A DNA stretch of 64,000 nt. Source: Oenanthe sinensis (taxonomy: Eukaryota > Streptophyta > Magnoliopsida > Apiales > Apiaceae). A program made the translations under genes and the position numbers. Below the pieces are notes generated by a model, which saw only the letters and a program-made list of their open reading frames with translations, was not told the origin of the DNA and made no database searches. Each line of letters opens with the position of its first letter. The first letter of the stretch is position 1. The stretch is taken from the NCBI GenBank assembly GCA_028671895.1, contig CM053813.1, forward strand, positions 10,168,001 to 10,232,000. Direction: 5' to 3'. Below are positions 60,757-64,000 of this stretch, piece after piece.

Positions 60757-61791
60757 TAAGCCCTCTTTGACCTTTAAAAATTCTTTACACGGAGGCCATG
60801 GTGATCACCTCAATAAAAGAGGGAATACAATTGAGCGGGATATATATTGAATGCCGACAAGTATGATACTGACAACTTGTATGGGTTCAGTTGGCATAGA
60901 AGTATGTTTCGCCATCATTTTGCCTTCGCTGATAAAAGAAAACCATACCCATTTAGGTTTACATCTGAATTATTGTAATGTCTTGTTCTATCAATTATTT
61001 GCTGATATGTAACTGATATCATGTTGGTGCAACCCAAATGAAGAGTATCGGGATTTAAACTCCATGTGTCAGCTTTAATGAGAATAACAGGTACTAGTTG
61101 GTATGTAATGCTTGATGTTTCATCTGTTTTACAGTGAATACTAAGTACTGCAGCAAAACAATATTTCATCTTTGTATTAAAATTATTCACTGCTTCATAA
61201 TGAAATAATACTGTTGTGCGAAATTAAGATGAAGAGGAAATATATGGAGTTGCAGATATTATTAATAGAAATTAATGCACTCATCTTTCACCGGTGAAAC
61301 TAATGGAGTTGAAAATATTAATAGAAACTAGTTTATAAACTGAACGGACAAATTTGAAAATATTTTATTAATATATATTGTAATCGCGTTTGACACTTTA
61401 GGATCGGACTTGGACATATATTATAATTGCGTATGATATTTTAGGCCTCTTAATGGATCAGATTAGGACCAAATCATCTTAAATTCATAATCATATTTAT
61501 TTAATTTTTTCGAATTGAATGAAGTGTGGGATATTTTAAAATTCAATCCATATTCATTTGATTCAAATTATGGATAATCAGATCGGATATTCAATTAAAT
61601 ATTTTACTAACTTTTTTTAAAATATATATTATAAATTTCTTTGGTTTAGTATTCATATTTAAATTTAAATTCAGATGAAATTTATCATTTTTTTATTCAT
61701 TGGATAATTTATTTTCAAGTCTTGTATTCGTATTTAGATTTAAACAAAAGTCATAATCTTAATTGATCCATTTTAATAATTATTATTAAGG
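60757..61791 (+). other. PEX12 3' flank
   Basis: The 3' untranslated region starts here. An AATAAA lies at 60812-60817 and further A/T-rich signals near 61195-61215, so the polyadenylation point is unclear. Beyond about 61230 the DNA is AT-rich intergenic, with no gene seen. Confidence 0.5.
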
Positions 61792-62255
61792 TGATTGTTA
61801 TGAATTAAAAACTTGGTCGTAGTTAATGCGTATTGATTGCTAGGGTTGAGTGAGTTTTGAGTTTTAATGATTGTACTTGTGTTTCGTGGCTTAGTTCTGC
61901 CTTCATAAGATGCCTACGTATCTCAATGTGTGTTGAGAATCAAGCCATACATAATTCTAAGAATGAGGGGTTAGGTATAGACGACTGAGGGTCTAGGTAA
62001 TCGATTAAGGTTAGGATACTTGGCGGGCAAGTCTCCTAATTAGATGATAGTCCTAATTTTTAGGACGTTGCCGCTTAAGACTCAATTTCCGTTTAGGAAT
62101 TAGTTTCCATGTTGGTCAAGGTGACTTGAGGGCTACCCGTTGCCTTCCAGGAAGATTCTAGATTGTCATGACTTGGGCCTAGGTTTTGGACCAGATTCAG
62201 GTCTAATAAATATAACTTTGATTATGTTTTTAGGGTTAACTTTTAGCCCATATCA
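61792..62255 (-). repeat. LTR-like sequence (464 bp)
   Basis: Plus strand TGATTGTTAT ... GCCCATATCA. In minus sense it would start TGATATGGGC and end AACAATCA, proper TG..CA termini, and is preceded by a purine-rich AAGTTGGGGGACAAA (62256-62270) like a polypurine tract. Its first roughly 90 bp (minus sense) recur at 63664-63750. Read as the 3' LTR of a minus-strand element, but no gag/pol is present. Confidence 0.45.
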
Positions 62256-62340
62256 TTTGTCCCCCAACTTCTAGGAAAACTTGTTGAGGTTTCGTAGAAG
62301 TTATAGAGGTTTTTCGTCTTGACTTAAAAGTCTTTATTGG

Positions 62341-62632
62341 CCCGTAAAGTGTGAAGCGACCTACACGTTTATGACGATTCGTGTGCTTCGAGTGATTACC
62401 CATGCTTTGGCCTTTGTCAGGGATTTTTAAGTGGCGCTCGACGCTAAGTGGCCCTAATTGATTGGCCTTTCTCGGGTTTCGTCTTTTTTGTAAAGTGCGG
62501 AGCGACCTACACATTTACGACGATTCATGTGCTTCGAGTGATTACTCGTGTGTTGGCCCTTGTCAGGGCTTTTTAAGTGACGTTCGACGCTAAGTGGCCC
62601 TAATTGAGGCTAATTTTCGAGTATTTATCATC
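62341..62632. repeat. Two tandem copies of a 146-bp unit
   Basis: Units begin near GTAAAGTGTGAAGCGACC (62344) and GTAAAGTGCGGAGCGACC (62490) and both run to GCTAAGTGGCCCTAATTGA. Confidence 0.8.
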
Positions 62633-62950
62633 TTTTAGCCTTGACACATGCTAATTATAGGGTGAAAGCCGCTAATATGCCTAAATTGGGGCTAATCATT
62701 GGGCTTTTATCGCCTTTCAGCCTTGACATAGGCTAATTATAGGGTGAAAATCGCTAATATACCCTAATTAGGGCTAATCTTTGGGCGTTTATCGCCTTTC
62801 AGTCTTAACATAGGCTAATTATAGGGTGAAAACCGCTAATATGCCCTAAATGGGGATGATCATTGGGTGTTTATCGGCTTTCGGCCTTGACATAGGCTAA
62901 TTATAGTGTAAAAACCGTTAATATGCCCTAATTGGGGTTAATCTTCGTGG
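62633..62950. repeat. Four tandem copies of an ~82-bp unit
   Basis: Each unit contains CATAGGCTAATTATAGGGTG or a variant and then GCTAATATGCCCTAA. Units start near 62633, 62714, 62795 and 62877 and diverge increasingly. Looser GGGCTAATC echoes continue to about 63100. Confidence 0.82.
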
Positions 62951-63239
62951 TTTACACTACCCTTAATTAGTGATAAGTGCTTGATAATCGTCACTAATAG
63001 GCCCTAATCGGGGCTAATCGACATGTGTAAGACATTAATCAACCTTAATATAGGCTAATTTCGAGTAGGATTATGCTAATCGACCCTAATCGGGGTTAAT
63101 CCAAAATTTTGAAAAATTTCGTTTTTCGATATTGAAATTGTTTGGGCCATATCTTGAGTTCTACAAGTCAGAATTGGATGATCTTGCAGTCCACACGAAG
63201 CTCATGAAATTATCTTTAATTTAGAAGGCTTGGGGACTC

Positions 63240-63660
63240 CTAGGGTACTAGTCGTCCTGGGGCCTCCCAGGGTCCTGGTCGGCCAGGGGCCTCCCAGGGT
63301 CCTGATCGGCCGACCGGACGGCTGACCCGAGTCCCGGTTGTCTTTCATTTCGCGATTTCAGAGTCCATTTTGCGTTTTTGCGGCTTTTGATTGCTACGGT
63401 CACATGTTCGTTCTTTGTTGACCAATGATCAATGAGGTCGGTCGAAGCCTTCAAAAAATGGGAGGAAAGCGGCCATCCTTTGGCTGACGTCCCTCCTCGG
63501 TTGACGTCCTTCCTTGGTTGACGTTCTTCGTCGACCAAGGTTCAATGCGGTTCGCCGAAGTCTTCAAAAAATGGTAGGAGAGCGGTCATCCCTTGGCTGA
63601 TGTTCCTCCTCGATTGACATCCTTCCTTGGTTGATGTTCCTCCTCAGTCTCATTTTATCC
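63240..63660. repeat. GC-rich duplicated blocks
   Basis: GGGGCCTCCCAGGGTCCTG occurs twice in tandem near 63259-63305. A roughly 120-bp block containing GAAG(C/T)CTTCAAAAAATGG and repeats of GGTTGACGTCC/TTCC occurs near 63420-63535 and again near 63540-63650. The base composition is strikingly GC-richer than the rest of the window. No supported ORF: a 96-codon minus-strand frame looks like translated repeat. Confidence 0.65.
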
Positions 63661-63663
63661 TTG

Positions 63664-63750
63664 GGCCTTGAGCCTAGGTTTTGGACCGGATTCAGGTATA
63701 ATAAATATAACGTTAATTATGTCTTTAGGGTTAACTTTTAGCCTATATCA
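63664..63750 (-). repeat. Second copy of the LTR-like end
   Basis: CCTAGGTTTTGGACCGGATT to TAGCCTATATCA repeats 62169-62255 with few changes. In minus sense it starts TGATATAGGC. Only about 87 bp of the 464-bp sequence are shared. Confidence 0.7.
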
Positions 63751-63885
63751 GTGACATATAATATATATGATAACCTTTATTTAGCAAGACTTGAAATATT
63801 AAAGTATATTCATTAATATAAATTATATCATAACATATATGTATAGGCAAAAGTTATATGAAGTACTCTTAAATGAAATACTATC

Positions 63886-64000
63886 TAGATCATTCATATT
63901 TCTCATACGATTCATAATATACCCAATGTCCACTTTTATCATCACCCAGTCAAAGGTAACTTTTAATGTAATCAAAGTATATTAATCCTCGTATAGAAAT
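63886..64000 (-). repeat. Diverged LTR of the 8.4-kb copia family, cut by the window end
   Basis: Aligns without gaps to about 27380-27491 and 34230-34341 of the 8.4-kb copia LTRs at roughly nine bases in ten. Shared blocks include CTCATACGATTCATA and AATCAAAGTATATTAAT. It continues beyond the window. Confidence 0.8.

Noticed and set aside
63248..63538. 96-codon minus-strand frame
   Set aside because: It runs across duplicated GC-rich blocks (repeated DQDPGRP) and has no recognisable domain or conserved start.

Overview
The window is nuclear DNA from a eudicot plant. The main evidence is one gene with clean GT-AG introns that encodes a plant-type PEX12. The rest is mostly Ty1/copia LTR retrotransposons with iMet-type primer sites, plus Stowaway-, hAT- and Mutator-like elements. 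The species cannot be named from the sequence. There is no prokaryotic, organellar or CRISPR content.

Region 1 (1-5940) is a graveyard. It holds a dead Ulp1/C48 protease pseudogene (1096-1698, minus), an 866-bp foldback element (2104-2969), a two-exon fragment of an AP2/WRI1-like transcription factor with a ruined splice acceptor (3380-3637), and a minus-strand Sirevirus-like gag remnant with its PBS and part of an LTR (3780-5940).

Region 2 (5941-43320) is a three-level nest of copia elements. An old, stop-ridden plus-strand copia (6771-8761 continuing at 40207-42155) was split by a plus-strand Sirevirus-like element (8762-40206, TSD AACAA). That element was later split twice. A 12,686-bp element without recognisable gag/pol lies in its 5' LTR (8830-21515, minus, TSD CAGAT, LTRs differing at 3 sites in 1456 bp). 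An 8,445-bp copia lies in its integrase gene (26359-34803, minus, TSD GGATG, 1598-bp LTRs with about a dozen differences). All three insertions have perfect 5-bp target duplications, so the order of events is readable. The 12.7-kb element is the most unusual object here: its leader is an array of seven 120-bp units built almost entirely of small hairpins, and its interior repeats a polypurine tract motif at least eight times.

Region 3 (43321-49641) is AT-rich and contains a further truncated plus-strand copia (44973-47155) and its 3' LTR (from 47711).

Region 4 (49642-60756) is the single intact cellular gene, PEX12, with eight exons encoding 392 residues. A (GA)n tract ends directly at its start codon. 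Its introns carry a hAT-type MITE nested inside a Mutator-like element (intron 3) and a Stowaway MITE (intron 5).

Region 5 (60757-64000) is the PEX12 3' flank. It is followed by a GC-rich, tandemly repetitive stretch bounded by LTR-like ends (61792-63750). From about 63886 to the window edge there is a diverged LTR of the same family as the 8.4-kb copia.

The genes do not form a pathway. PEX12 is the only host gene likely to be functional. All retrotransposon reading frames seen carry inactivating lesions, so any mobility of the young elements must have relied on proteins supplied from elsewhere.
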